From: Vreelandella sp042466685 | Lineage (GTDB): Bacteria > Pseudomonadota > Gammaproteobacteria > Pseudomonadales > Halomonadaceae | Assembly: GCF_042466685.1 (NCBI RefSeq) | Contig: NZ_CP170448.1 | Coordinates: 4,588,001-4,652,000 of the forward strand | Length of the DNA stretch: 64,000 nucleotides | Direction of reading: 5' to 3' | Shown: in pieces, positions 48,764 to 57,555 of the stretch | Numbering within the stretch: position 1 is the first letter of the stretch | Layout of the letters: every line of letters starts with the position of its first letter | Made by a program: the position numbers and the translations under genes | The notes under the pieces: model-generated | Databases searched by the model: none | Told to the model about the DNA's origin: nothing | Seen by the model: the letters and a program-made list of their open reading frames with translations, nothing else

Positions 48764-51553
48764 CTAACAGAGAGACGTTATGACGGCAGGGGGTTGGTGC
48801 AAAAACTCGCGCAGGGCACCGAGGGGCATGGGGCGAGCAAAGAAATAGCCTTGATAGTAGTCACAGTGGCGCTTTAGCAGGTAGCCAAACTGCTCTGCCG
48901 TCTCGACGCCTTCGACCAAAACCTCAAGTCCCATCTTTCCCGCCATAGCGACTACACCTTCGATAATCGCAGCATCGTGGCGGTCAGAGATCACGTCGCG
49001 CACAAAGGAGCGGTCAATCTTGATGCGATTAATCGGCAGCCGCTTTAAGTAGCTGAGACTAGAGAAGCCGGTGCCAAAGTCGTCTAACGCTATCTGAACC
49101 CCCAGGGCACGCAAATGCTTTAACGCCTGGATGGCTTGCTCGGCACTCTCCATCAGGACGCTTTCGGTGAGCTCTAGCTCCAATAGCGCTGGCCTTAAAC
49201 CACTGCTCGCCAGCACCTGCTCAATGGAGGCGAAAAAGCCGGGACGTTGAAACTGCATCGGCGAGATATTGACCGCCATGGTGATCTCACCCAACCCTAG
49301 GCCATTAAGCTGCTGGGCATCGCGACAAGCGGTGGCCAGCACCCACTCGCTGATAGGTATGATCTGACCAGTATCCTCGGCAAGGCTGATAAAATCAGAG
49401 GGCGGAATATTGCCGCGCTCAGGGTGCTGCCAGCGGATCAGTGCTTCCACCCCCACCACGCGACCACTGGGCGCATGGATTTGCGGCTGGTAATGCAGTT
49501 CGAACTGCTGCTGTTCAATGGCTTGCTGTAGTGCGCTGCGTAAGCTCACCCTTTCGCTCACTTTGCGATTCAAGTCTTCGGTATACCAGTGGTAGGTATT
49601 ACGCCCGCGCCGCTTGGCTTTATACATGGCCAAATCCGCCTGCTGGATAAGCTGGCGGGGGTTGTCTATGGTGCCGTCGTTGATGGCAATCCCGATACTG
49701 GCGGTGATGCGAAGCTCACTGTCGCGGTACCAATAAGGGGGCGAAAGGCCCTGAAGCACTCGTTCGACCACTTGTATCACATCATCTTGGTGGGCCAGAT
49801 CCGGCAGCAGCACAACGAACTCATCGCTCCCAAAGCGCGCCACGGTGTCCCAGGGGCGCAATTCATTTTCCAGCCGCTTGGCGACCTCGACTAAAATAAA
49901 GTCGCCCACTTCATGGCCGAGGGTATCGTTGATCGGTTTGAAATCGTCCAGGTCAATAAACAGCACGGCTATGTAGCGCTGGTAGCGGCGCGCGACCACA
50001 CACCCCTCTTCCAAACGCTGACCTAGCAGCAGCCGGTTGGGCAGCCCCGTCAGCGCATCATGATGGGCGTTGTGGGCGAGCTGGGCCTGATATTCGCGCT
50101 GCGCCGATATGTCGTTCTGGACGCCAATAAAGTGGGTCACCTGGCCGTCCTCATCTAGAACGGGTGAAATGTACAGGTCGTTCCAAAACTCCGTGCCATC
50201 ACGCCGATAGTTGCGGATCACCACGTGCACTTCACGCTGTTCAGCAATCCCTACCTTTAGCTGATTGATAGTGGCGGGATCGGTCTCTTCACCCTGCAGA
50301 AAACGGCAGTTGCGCTCCAGTGCCTGGCTGCGCGAATAGCCGGTAATCCTCTCAAAAGCGGCGTTGACATACACAATTGGCCAATCAGCACGCTGCGCAT
50401 CGACAATAATGACGCCATTGGTGCTTGACTCAACGCTACGCTCCAGCAGTTTCAACTGATGCTCGGTCGCTTTGCGCTCGTTAATGTCGCGGAAATAGAC
50501 CGCAAGCCCCTCAGTAGAAGGGTAAACGTGCACCTCAAGCCAACTATTGAGCCGGGGATTGAAGGCTTCAAAATGCACCGCTACTTGTTCGCTCGCGGCG
50601 CGTTGATACTCTTTTTGAAACCTGCTGCCCTCGGCGTCAGGAAAACTCTGCCAAATAGGCTGGCCTAGCAACTCACCCCCGGGGCGCTTCAAAATACGCT
50701 CTGCTTCCCGATTCACGTAAGTAAAACGCCACTCTGTATCGAGGGTAAAAAAACTGTCGGTGATGCTATCCAGCGTCATTGTGAGCCGGTGCGCAAGCTG
50801 GGTGAGGTTTTCGCGCAGCTGCTTTTGCTCGGTAATATCCTGAGACGCCCCCTGTACCTGAATAATGCGGCCCTCGTCATCACGCACTGCTTTACCAATG
50901 GCCCGCACCCAAAGATGCTTCCCTTGGCGGGTAATCACCTCAAACTCGCCATCAAAACTAATGCCGTCCTCACAACAGGCATTGAACGCCGCCATCAGGC
51001 GTTCCCGTGACTCAGGAGCATAGAAGGAAAACGCCTCCTCAACGCTGGGCTGAAATCCAGCGGGCATGCCGTGAATCTGGCTAAGCTCATCCGACCAGAT
51101 AAACTTGCCGTCCACCATGTCGACATACCAACCACCAATCAGCGCGGTTTCACCGGCAATTTTAAACAGCCGTTGGTTGCGCTGCAGTTGCTCATCGGCT
51201 GCCTTACGCCGCGTAATAACCCGGGCGATCACGTAAATCACGCCCTCCCCAAATGAAGCCGTGACCTCCAGCCAGTGCTGCTTGCCGGTTGCGGAGACAG
51301 CACGCACTTCGAAGGGGGCGACCTTTCCGCCTTGATGCAGTCGCTGTAAAGCTCCCTCAATCACGGGATGGTCAAGGGGATCTATAACGACGCCGCAGGC
51401 ACGCCCGATCAATTTTTCAGACGAGTACCCCAGCAGCGTCTCGAAGGCTGGATTGACTTGCAGCAGCGTGCCTTCAAAGTCGATACAGCAGAACAGATCC
51501 CGTGAAAGCAGGAAAAACTGGTCAAGCTGGCCGTGGGGTAACACTAAAGACAT
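48764..51553 (-). CDS. PAS-GGDEF-EAL cyclic-di-GMP signalling protein
   Basis: Cytoplasmic 929-aa regulator with no membrane segment. Four PAS/PAC units (about 10-120, 125-245, 255-365, 370-490), the last with YSRSQALERNCRFLQGEETDP, close to LOV-type photosensor motifs (GRNCRFLQG). The GGDEF domain about 495-660 has the signature ARFGSDEFVVLL, i.e. GSDEF with the second Gly replaced, and an RxxD-like inhibitory site (RPWD). The EAL domain about 675-920 has intact GVEALIRW, DDFGTGFSSLSYLK and late VEGVET. Phosphodiesterase activity is likely; cyclase activity is uncertain. Confidence 0.92.
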   Translation of the reverse strand: MSLVLPHGQLDQFFLLSRDLFCCIDFEGTLLQVNPAFETLLGYSSEKLIGRACGVVIDPLDHPVIEGALQRLHQGGKVAPFEVRAVSATGKQHWLEVTASFGEGVIYVIARVITRRKAADEQLQRNQRLFKIAGETALIGGWYVDMVDGKFIWSDELSQIHGMPAGFQPSVEEAFSFYAPESRERLMAAFNACCEDGISFDGEFEVITRQGKHLWVRAIGKAVRDDEGRIIQVQGASQDITEQKQLRENLTQLAHRLTMTLDSITDSFFTLDTEWRFTYVNREAERILKRPGGELLGQPIWQSFPDAEGSRFQKEYQRAASEQVAVHFEAFNPRLNSWLEVHVYPSTEGLAVYFRDINERKATEHQLKLLERSVESSTNGVIIVDAQRADWPIVYVNAAFERITGYSRSQALERNCRFLQGEETDPATINQLKVGIAEQREVHVVIRNYRRDGTEFWNDLYISPVLDEDGQVTHFIGVQNDISAQREYQAQLAHNAHHDALTGLPNRLLLGQRLEEGCVVARRYQRYIAVLFIDLDDFKPINDTLGHEVGDFILVEVAKRLENELRPWDTVARFGSDEFVVLLPDLAHQDDVIQVVERVLQGLSPPYWYRDSELRITASIGIAINDGTIDNPRQLIQQADLAMYKAKRRGRNTYHWYTEDLNRKVSERVSLRSALQQAIEQQQFELHYQPQIHAPSGRVVGVEALIRWQHPERGNIPPSDFISLAEDTGQIIPISEWVLATACRDAQQLNGLGLGEITMAVNISPMQFQRPGFFASIEQVLASSGLRPALLELELTESVLMESAEQAIQALKHLRALGVQIALDDFGTGFSSLSYLKRLPINRIKIDRSFVRDVISDRHDAAIIEGVVAMAGKMGLEVLVEGVETAEQFGYLLKRHCDYYQGYFFARPMPLGALREFLHQPPAVITSLC

Positions 51554-51688
51554 AGGATTTCCTAGAGAACGGATAAAACACGTGACGGGAGCATAATTAG
51601 TTCCGTTATTTTTACTGTGGCGCTCGGTGCTTTATGATGACACTTATCATAGCTTGACTCGCCGTGTCTGCGGTATAGGGAGAATAAC

Positions 51689-52633
51689 GTGCTATCCATC
51701 ACCAAACTGCGCATTGCCACGCGTAAAAGTCAATTGGCCATGTGGCAGGCTGAGTACGTTCGCGACCGCTTAATGGCGGCCCACGACGGCCTTGAGGTCG
51801 AGCTTGTGGCACTGTCTACCAAGGGCGACAAAATTCTCGATACACCGCTTTCAAAAATTGGCGGTAAAGGGTTGTTCGTTAAAGAGCTGGAAGACGCCAT
51901 GCTCGATGGCCGTGCCGATATTGCCGTCCACTCGATGAAAGATGTGCCCATGCACTTTCCCGAAGGACTGGGCCTATCGGTCATTCTCGAAGGCGCCGAC
52001 CCTACCGATGCGTTTGTATCCAACCACTACGCCAGCATTGATGAGCTTCCCGAAGGGGCACGGATTGGCACTGCCAGTCTACGCCGTGGGCTGCAGATGC
52101 GTGAAGCCCGCCCCGACCTGCAAATTCTTAATCTGCGCGGCAACGTGCAAACGCGGCTAAGTAAATTAGACGCAGGCGAATTTGACGCCATCATCCTGGC
52201 GACCTCGGGCCTTAAGCGGTTGGGCTTGAATGAGCGGATTGCCCAGGCACTGCCACCGGAAGTGTGCCTGCCCGCCTGCGGCCAGGGCGCCTTAGGCATC
52301 GAGTGCCGCCTGCATGATCCCGAGCTGATTGCGTTACTAGCCCCGCTTGACGACGCAGACACCGCAACCCGCGTACGCGCCGAACGGGCCATGAACACGC
52401 GCTTAGAGGGCGGCTGCCAGGTACCCATCGCGGGCCACGCGGTGCTGGATATTGACAATGAAACCCTGTGGCTACGCGGCTTAGTGGGCAACCCAGAGGG
52501 CACCGAAGTGCTGCGCGCCGAAGGGCGTGGTTCTATGCATGAACCGGAAGCGCTGGGCATCCGGATTGCCGAAGAGCTGCTGGATCAGGGCGCTGGCGAT
52601 ATTCTGGCTGAGGTTTACGGCCGTACCCTATGA
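51689..52633 (+). CDS. hemC: Hydroxymethylbilane synthase
   Basis: Porphobilinogen deaminase, 314 aa, assembles the linear tetrapyrrole for haem. It starts with GTG behind GGGAG. Motifs: RIATRKSQLAMWQAEYV (about 8-24), GGKGLFVKELEDAM (about 58-71), HSMKDVP (about 81-87) with the catalytic Asp, LRRGLQ, and the dipyrromethane-cofactor Cys243 in LEGGCQVPIAG. The hemD start overlaps its stop (ATGA). Confidence 0.95.
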   Translation: MLSITKLRIATRKSQLAMWQAEYVRDRLMAAHDGLEVELVALSTKGDKILDTPLSKIGGKGLFVKELEDAMLDGRADIAVHSMKDVPMHFPEGLGLSVILEGADPTDAFVSNHYASIDELPEGARIGTASLRRGLQMREARPDLQILNLRGNVQTRLSKLDAGEFDAIILATSGLKRLGLNERIAQALPPEVCLPACGQGALGIECRLHDPELIALLAPLDDADTATRVRAERAMNTRLEGGCQVPIAGHAVLDIDNETLWLRGLVGNPEGTEVLRAEGRGSMHEPEALGIRIAEELLDQGAGDILAEVYGRTL

Positions 52634-53409
52634 GCCAACCGGTATTGATCTGCCGCCCAGGCGAGCGCGGTGAAGCGCTGGCCGCTGCCCTTCGCGAAAA
52701 GGGCGAGAGCGTTGAATCACTTAATGTGATGCAGCTTGAAGTCTTGCCAGAAAATCCCGACATGCGACAAATCTGGCTGGATATAGATCAGTACCATAAG
52801 ATAATCGTCATCAGCCCCTTTGCGGCGGTATGTTTAAGCGAAGCGCTGGATCGCTACTGGCCACAACTGCCCATTGGCATTGACTACTACAGCGTTGGCA
52901 GCGCCACCGCGGCGACGCTCTATGATCAGTTGGGTGTACGCGTTCATGTGCCATCGCCCAGTGTCGGCGAAGATACCAGCGAAGCACTGCTTGCGCTTGC
53001 CTCACTGCAGCGGTTAGCGCACCAGCGTATTCTGCTGGTGGCAGGCGAGGGTGGCCGTTCACTGCTCGCGGAATCGCTTGCCGAGCGGGGGGCAAAGGTG
53101 ACTCGCGTGGCGGTGTATCGCCGCACGTATCACCCCCTTGCACCTGCTCTGCAAACGCGTCTTTCTTCAGGTAATTATCGGGCGTTGATCGTCACCAGCA
53201 GCGAACTGCTGGAACATCTGGCAAAATGGTGTAATCAGGCGGCCTTGAACCAACCGCTAATCGTTTCCAGTCGCCGTTTGGCTACACTGGCTGGCATACT
53301 GGGTTTTCGTGACCTCAAGGTGGCGTCCGGAGCTACGCCAGCTGCATTGATAGCGGCGTTGGAGACCTGCGACCCACAGGGTGCCGATGTCGATCAAGGA
53401 ACTTACTAA
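52630..53409 (+). CDS. hemD: Uroporphyrinogen-III synthase
   Basis: Closes hydroxymethylbilane to uroporphyrinogen III, 259 aa. The family is poorly conserved, but VLICRPGERGEALAAALREKG at the N-terminus, VISPFAAVCLSEAL (about 59-72), YYSVGSATAATL (about 84-95), ILLVAGEGGRSLLAESLAERG (about 136-156) and VTSSELLEHL (about 189-198) fit. Co-translated with hemC by ATGA overlap; hemX follows after 13 bases. Confidence 0.92.
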   Translation: MSQPVLICRPGERGEALAAALREKGESVESLNVMQLEVLPENPDMRQIWLDIDQYHKIIVISPFAAVCLSEALDRYWPQLPIGIDYYSVGSATAATLYDQLGVRVHVPSPSVGEDTSEALLALASLQRLAHQRILLVAGEGGRSLLAESLAERGAKVTRVAVYRRTYHPLAPALQTRLSSGNYRALIVTSSELLEHLAKWCNQAALNQPLIVSSRRLATLAGILGFRDLKVASGATPAALIAALETCDPQGADVDQGTY

Positions 53410-53422
53410 GGGCTAGCGACAC

Positions 53423-54898
53423 ATGAGCAAACAAGTAAACGATCAGGACGATGTACAACCGACGTCCGCCGATGCCTCCCAAGGCGTCCCTAAAGCGACC
53501 GACACAGCAGCTTCCACGACCGACGCGACTGAGCCCAGCACGCCGACCACACCGCCGAGCTCAACAACACCTGCTCAGAGTGGTGCTAAAAATAGTCGGT
53601 CGCGGCGGCGTGGAAAGGGCTCTGCGAGCTCAACCGCTGCTAGCAGCACCACGGCTAAGCCAGCGGAGGCCACGACCTCCAGCAGCACGGCCTCACCGTC
53701 ATCAAGTGCAGCGCAACAAAGCCCTTCTTCTTCAAGTTCCACCGCGTCCAAGCCGGCCAGCGACAAATCGTCGACGGGCACCACGCCGCCCACCGGCCCC
53801 AAAGGCAGTGGCAGTGGCAGTGGCAGTGGCAGTGTCCAGAACGGTGGAGGCAAGAGTGGTGGCGGTAAAAGTGGCGGCCTCGCGATTGCCCTGGTGATTA
53901 TTCTGGCGATTGCCTTGGCGTTCATCGCCTGGCAAGGCGGGCAGCGCCTTGAGAGCCAGCAGCAGCGCCTTGACGAAGTAGCGCAACAGGCTGAAGGTAG
54001 CGCCTCACAACAAGCGGTTAGCGATTTGGAATCACGCCTGGACAGCGGCGAAGCCGAGCGCGATGAAGCCCTGCAGAGCGCGCTAAGCGATCTACGTAGC
54101 GAATTTGAAAGCTACCGCAGCGATGTCGATGAGACCCTGGGCCAAGTGCTGGATCAACTCTCTCAAGAGCAGGACACCGACGAGCGCGAGTGGCTGCATG
54201 CTGAAGCAGCCTATCTGCTGCGCCTCGCCAATCAGCGCCTGCAGTTAGAGGGCGATGTTGATGGCGCCGCCGCCCTGCTGCGTACTGCCGATGCACGCCT
54301 AGCTGATGCTGATAACCCAGCGCTGACCCCCGTTCGCGAAGCGATTGCCAATGAGCTAGCTGCCCTGGACGCTGTGCCTCAGGTTGACCGCACTGGTCTC
54401 TATTTAGCGCTCAATGCTCAGCAGGAGCGCATTTCCAGCCTGCGCCTCTCCCAGGAGATCGAAGAACAGGCTGTCTCCTCCAGCATCGAAGAGCCGCCGA
54501 CCGGCACTTTCCAGCGCCAGCTGGCGCGCTTTGGTGAAGAGCTTAAAGACCTGGTGGTCGTTCGCCATCACGATGAAGCCCTGGAAGCGTTGATTACGCC
54601 AGAGCAAGAGTCTTACCTGCGTCAAAGCCTGCGTTTAGTGCTCGAACAGACCCAACTGGCCCTGCTCAACGAAGAGAAAGAGCTTTATGACGCGAGTATC
54701 GACAAAGCACTACAGCTGCTGAATGACTACTACGACACCACTCGCGAAGAGACCCAAAGTGTTATTGCGCGCCTTGAAGAGCTTAAGCAAGCAGAGGTAA
54801 AACCAGAGCTGCCGGACATCAGCGCTTCACAGCAGGCACTTGCTCGCTTTATCGACAACCGCTATGAGACGCGTGGCCAAAGCGGAGGTGATTCATGA
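53423..54898 (+). CDS. hemX: HemX-like membrane protein with long low-complexity N-terminus
   Basis: HemX (uroporphyrinogen-III C-methyltransferase-like, DUF513) protein, 491 aa. Residues 1-150 are low-complexity Ser/Thr/Ala/Pro with a basic SRSRRRGKG patch and a Gly-Ser run from a five-fold GGCAGT repeat (53804-53833). One membrane helix (about 155-172) precedes a periplasmic coiled coil (about 176-250), then the conserved helical domain with EWLHAEAAYLLRLANQRL (about 252-270). It lacks SAM-binding motifs, so methylation is unlikely. It probably scaffolds haem enzymes with HemY. Overlaps hemY by ATGA. Confidence 0.87.
   Translation: MSKQVNDQDDVQPTSADASQGVPKATDTAASTTDATEPSTPTTPPSSTTPAQSGAKNSRSRRRGKGSASSTAASSTTAKPAEATTSSSTASPSSSAAQQSPSSSSSTASKPASDKSSTGTTPPTGPKGSGSGSGSGSVQNGGGKSGGGKSGGLAIALVIILAIALAFIAWQGGQRLESQQQRLDEVAQQAEGSASQQAVSDLESRLDSGEAERDEALQSALSDLRSEFESYRSDVDETLGQVLDQLSQEQDTDEREWLHAEAAYLLRLANQRLQLEGDVDGAAALLRTADARLADADNPALTPVREAIANELAALDAVPQVDRTGLYLALNAQQERISSLRLSQEIEEQAVSSSIEEPPTGTFQRQLARFGEELKDLVVVRHHDEALEALITPEQESYLRQSLRLVLEQTQLALLNEEKELYDASIDKALQLLNDYYDTTREETQSVIARLEELKQAEVKPELPDISASQQALARFIDNRYETRGQSGGDS
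53804..53833 (+). repeat. (GGCAGT)5 microsatellite inside hemX
   Basis: Five perfect hexanucleotide units encode alternating Gly-Ser in the disordered N-terminal region of HemX. Because the unit is six bases, length changes would keep the frame. Confidence 0.9.
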
Positions 54899-56172
54899 GA
54901 AAGCTTGTTCTCCTCATTGTCGCAGGCCTCGCCGTCGGGGCCCTGTTTGGGCATCTGATGATGTCGGTGCCCGGCTACTGGCTGATCCGCGTGGGTGACT
55001 CCTCCGTCCAGACATCGTTTTGGTTTGGTCTGGTACTGCTGTTTGCCGCCTTTATCGTCCTACACTTCGTGCTGCGTTTGCTCAGCGGCATTATTCGCCC
55101 CATGGGGCGTTTTCGTAGCTGGAACAGTCGCGCCCGTAACCGTCGCGCCATGCAGCGCACCGTGCGTGGCCTGGTAGCACTGACCGAAGGGCGCTGGAAA
55201 AAAGCCGAAAAAACCCTGGTTAATGCCGCCGATGACTCCAGCACACCGCTGGTCAACTACCTATCTGCCGCGCTGGCGGCCCATTACCAGGGCCATCACG
55301 TGAAATCCCAGGAGCACCTGAATCAGGCACAGCTAACCACCGACGGTGCCGATACGGCCGTTGGCCTGATGCAAGCGCAAATGATGATTGAGCGTCAGCA
55401 GCCGGAAGAAGCGCTGGCGATTCTTAATCGCCTGGATAAGAAGCTCTCCAACCACCCGCAGGTGCTCAAGCTACTCAAGCAGGTGCATTTAAGCGTCAAC
55501 GACTGGGAAGGCTTACGGCGTTTGATTCCCCGCCTGGCGGCGCAGAAGCTCATTACCCAGCAAGAGCGTGAGCAGCTCGAGTTTAAAGCCTACCGCGAAC
55601 TCATCGTGTTTGAAGCGCAAAACCCCACCAACATTGAGCGTGTGCGCGGCCTGTGGGCGGATATGCCGGACTACCTGCGTGGCAATACCGAGCTGATCGT
55701 GCTTTACAGCGAAGCGCTGATACAAGCCAACGAAGAGCCGATTGCCGAACGCTTGCTCAACCATTCGCTCGATCACCATTGGGATGCGCGTTTGGTGAAA
55801 CGCTACGGCCTGCTGAACGTGGACGCTGCTCGCCAACTCGTTAAAGCCGAAAAATGGCTGCAGGAGCGCCCTAACGACCCAGAGCTGCTGCTCGCTTGCG
55901 GCCGCCTCTCGCTGCGCATCGGCCAGTGGCAAAAGGCACTAGAGTATTTTGAAGCCAGCCAGCGTCAGCGCCCCAATGGCGAAGTGTGTGCGGAGCTTGC
56001 GCGCCTCTATGCCAGCCTGGGCGAGCATAATAAGAGTCAGCTCTACTACCGTCACAGTGTCGAAATGCTGGCTAAATCGCTGCCGTCGCTACCGCAACCC
56101 AGCGATGCCAACGACAGCAAGAAGCCTGACAGTAAGCAAAAAGATAGCAAAACCATTAAGAAAAGCGCGTAG
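54895..56172 (+). CDS. hemY: HemY-type TPR membrane protein
   Basis: Proteobacterial HemY (not protoporphyrinogen oxidase), 425 aa. Two N-terminal helices (about 2-22 and 40-62), then TPR-like helical repeats (about 85-390), including GRWKKAEKTLVNAADDSSTPL near the start and AELARLYASLGEHNKSQLYY near the end. The tail is Lys/Ser/Asp-rich. Its role in tetrapyrrole synthesis is inferred from the conserved hemCDXY order. A strong terminator follows. Confidence 0.9.
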   Translation: MRKLVLLIVAGLAVGALFGHLMMSVPGYWLIRVGDSSVQTSFWFGLVLLFAAFIVLHFVLRLLSGIIRPMGRFRSWNSRARNRRAMQRTVRGLVALTEGRWKKAEKTLVNAADDSSTPLVNYLSAALAAHYQGHHVKSQEHLNQAQLTTDGADTAVGLMQAQMMIERQQPEEALAILNRLDKKLSNHPQVLKLLKQVHLSVNDWEGLRRLIPRLAAQKLITQQEREQLEFKAYRELIVFEAQNPTNIERVRGLWADMPDYLRGNTELIVLYSEALIQANEEPIAERLLNHSLDHHWDARLVKRYGLLNVDAARQLVKAEKWLQERPNDPELLLACGRLSLRIGQWQKALEYFEASQRQRPNGEVCAELARLYASLGEHNKSQLYYRHSVEMLAKSLPSLPQPSDANDSKKPDSKQKDSKTIKKSA

Positions 56173-56196
56173 TGGTACGTCTGGTTCTACCTTTAA

Positions 56197-56221
56197 GGGC
56201 GCCTTTATAGGCGCCCTTTTT
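56197..56221 (+). terminator. Terminator of hemCDXY
   Basis: GGGCGCC-TTTATA-GGCGCCC (56197-56216), a 7-bp GC stem followed by TTTTT, 25 bases after the hemY stop. The A-run before it could let it serve the minus strand weakly for mscL. Confidence 0.9.
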
Positions 56222-56227
56222 AGTGGG

Positions 56228-56752
56228 TCAGGGTTTAGCTGCTGGCATGTGCGGTGGGGTGGTAGTCTCATCCGCCGTTTCAGCCACTGTTGGCGAAGGA
56301 AGAGTTGCTGTGCAGTGACCACAGCGGGTGGCTTTGATCGGTACCACCATTAGGCAGTAAGGGCACGGCTGCTCCGTAGGACTCGCAGGCGCCACCGCCT
56401 CTTCACGCTTTAAACGGTTGATGGTGCGCACCAATAAGAAGACCACAAAGGCGACAATCGTAAAGCTCACCACTGCATTGATAAACAGCCCCACATTTAA
56501 CGTTACCGCCCCTGCCGCCTGGGCATCCGCCAGCGTCGCATAAGGGCCGCCCACCGCCCCTTGGCGTAACACCACAAACAGGTTGGAAAAATCCACACCC
56601 CCCACCAGCAAGCCAATCAGCGGATTCATCACATCCGCCACCAGGCTCTGCACAATCAGCGTAAACGCCCCTCCGATAATGATCCCCACCGCCATATCGA
56701 CGACGTTGCCTTTTACCGCAAACTCACGGAATTCCTGGAAGAATTTTGCCAT
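56228..56752 (-). CDS. mscL: Large-conductance mechanosensitive channel MscL with C-terminal zinc ribbon
   Basis: MscL, which opens under membrane tension to release solutes on osmotic down-shock, 174 aa (usual about 136). TM1 FAVKGNVVDMAVGIIIGGAFTLI (about 11-33) with the gating helix, periplasmic loop about 45-75, TM2 about 82-108, then the conserved cytoplasmic RTINRLK. Instead of ending, it continues with EQPCPYCLMVVPIKATRCGHC (two CxxC pairs, about 130-148), a zinc-ribbon motif, and a Pro/Thr-rich tail. Single gene; it fits the osmoadaptive character of the window. Confidence 0.93.
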   Translation of the reverse strand: MAKFFQEFREFAVKGNVVDMAVGIIIGGAFTLIVQSLVADVMNPLIGLLVGGVDFSNLFVVLRQGAVGGPYATLADAQAAGAVTLNVGLFINAVVSFTIVAFVVFLLVRTINRLKREEAVAPASPTEQPCPYCLMVVPIKATRCGHCTATLPSPTVAETADETTTPPHMPAAKP

Positions 56753-56904
56753 TTCTTCGTCGCCCCTAACGTTTTCCTGTTAACCACACCCAAAGCGATT
56801 CTATTCAAATAAAAGCATGGGCGACGGCGCGTTAGGCGGCAAGTAAATTTGTTCAGGGTGGAAACCATGCAGAGTGATGTGCGAACAGTTATCGGCATCG
56901 CTCT

Positions 56905-57348
56905 TTACTCACTCACCGTAATCACACGACACTTGGCAGAGTGGCCTATTTTGTGTGAAACGCTGCCAATCACAACACCCGCCAAGTCGCTTAATCCGCG
57001 GCTCCCCATCACAATCGTATCGATATCAACCATATTCGCAGTGTCTAAAATCACTCGGACAGGATCACCCCGGGTAAGTAGCTCTTCAATTCGCTGAGCA
57101 CCTTGCTCTTGCGCTGACTTAGCCGCTTGCCGCAGCAACTGTTCGCCTGCTTTCTCCCGTTCAGCAAGATTAGCTTCGGCATTAACAGCTCCAATACCCC
57201 ATACCAGCGTGGTGGTATATGAGAGCGTTTCAGGTACATGCAGTAAATAAAGCGTAGAGGCCTTTTCATCTAATAACTTACAAGCGACTGATAGAGCTTG
57301 CTTAGCGTGCTCAGAGCCATCGATAGGTACGAGAATACGGGTATACAT
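56905..57348 (-). CDS. Universal stress protein (single-domain UspA)
   Basis: 147-aa Usp from the ATG at 57348 (MYTRILVPIDGSEH), chosen because GAGGTGAA precedes it; the frame extends 11 codons further up without support. ATP-binding motif IVMGSRGLSDLAGVVIGSVSHK (G-x2-G-x9-G-S) near the C-terminus is complete, so nucleotide binding is likely. It lies divergent from the LysR gene across 207 bases. The 152-base gap to mscL shows nothing definite. Confidence 0.9.
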   Translation of the reverse strand: MYTRILVPIDGSEHAKQALSVACKLLDEKASTLYLLHVPETLSYTTTLVWGIGAVNAEANLAEREKAGEQLLRQAAKSAQEQGAQRIEELLTRGDPVRVILDTANMVDIDTIVMGSRGLSDLAGVVIGSVSHKIGHSAKCRVITVSE

Positions 57349-57555
57349 GGTGCGTTCACCTCTATCTATTTTCTCTATCATTACTAAAGTCTTACACGTT
57401 ATTTTGCTTTCTCACGCATAAACCCTGATAGCTTTGTAAGGCCTAACTGGGTTGGTTAAAAAATGTTTTGCTGCTTGAGAATACTAACCAGCTTGAAATT
57501 TTCAGAATTACAAAACAACTATTATTTAAGTAGCCACTCATACCTTGGAGGTATC

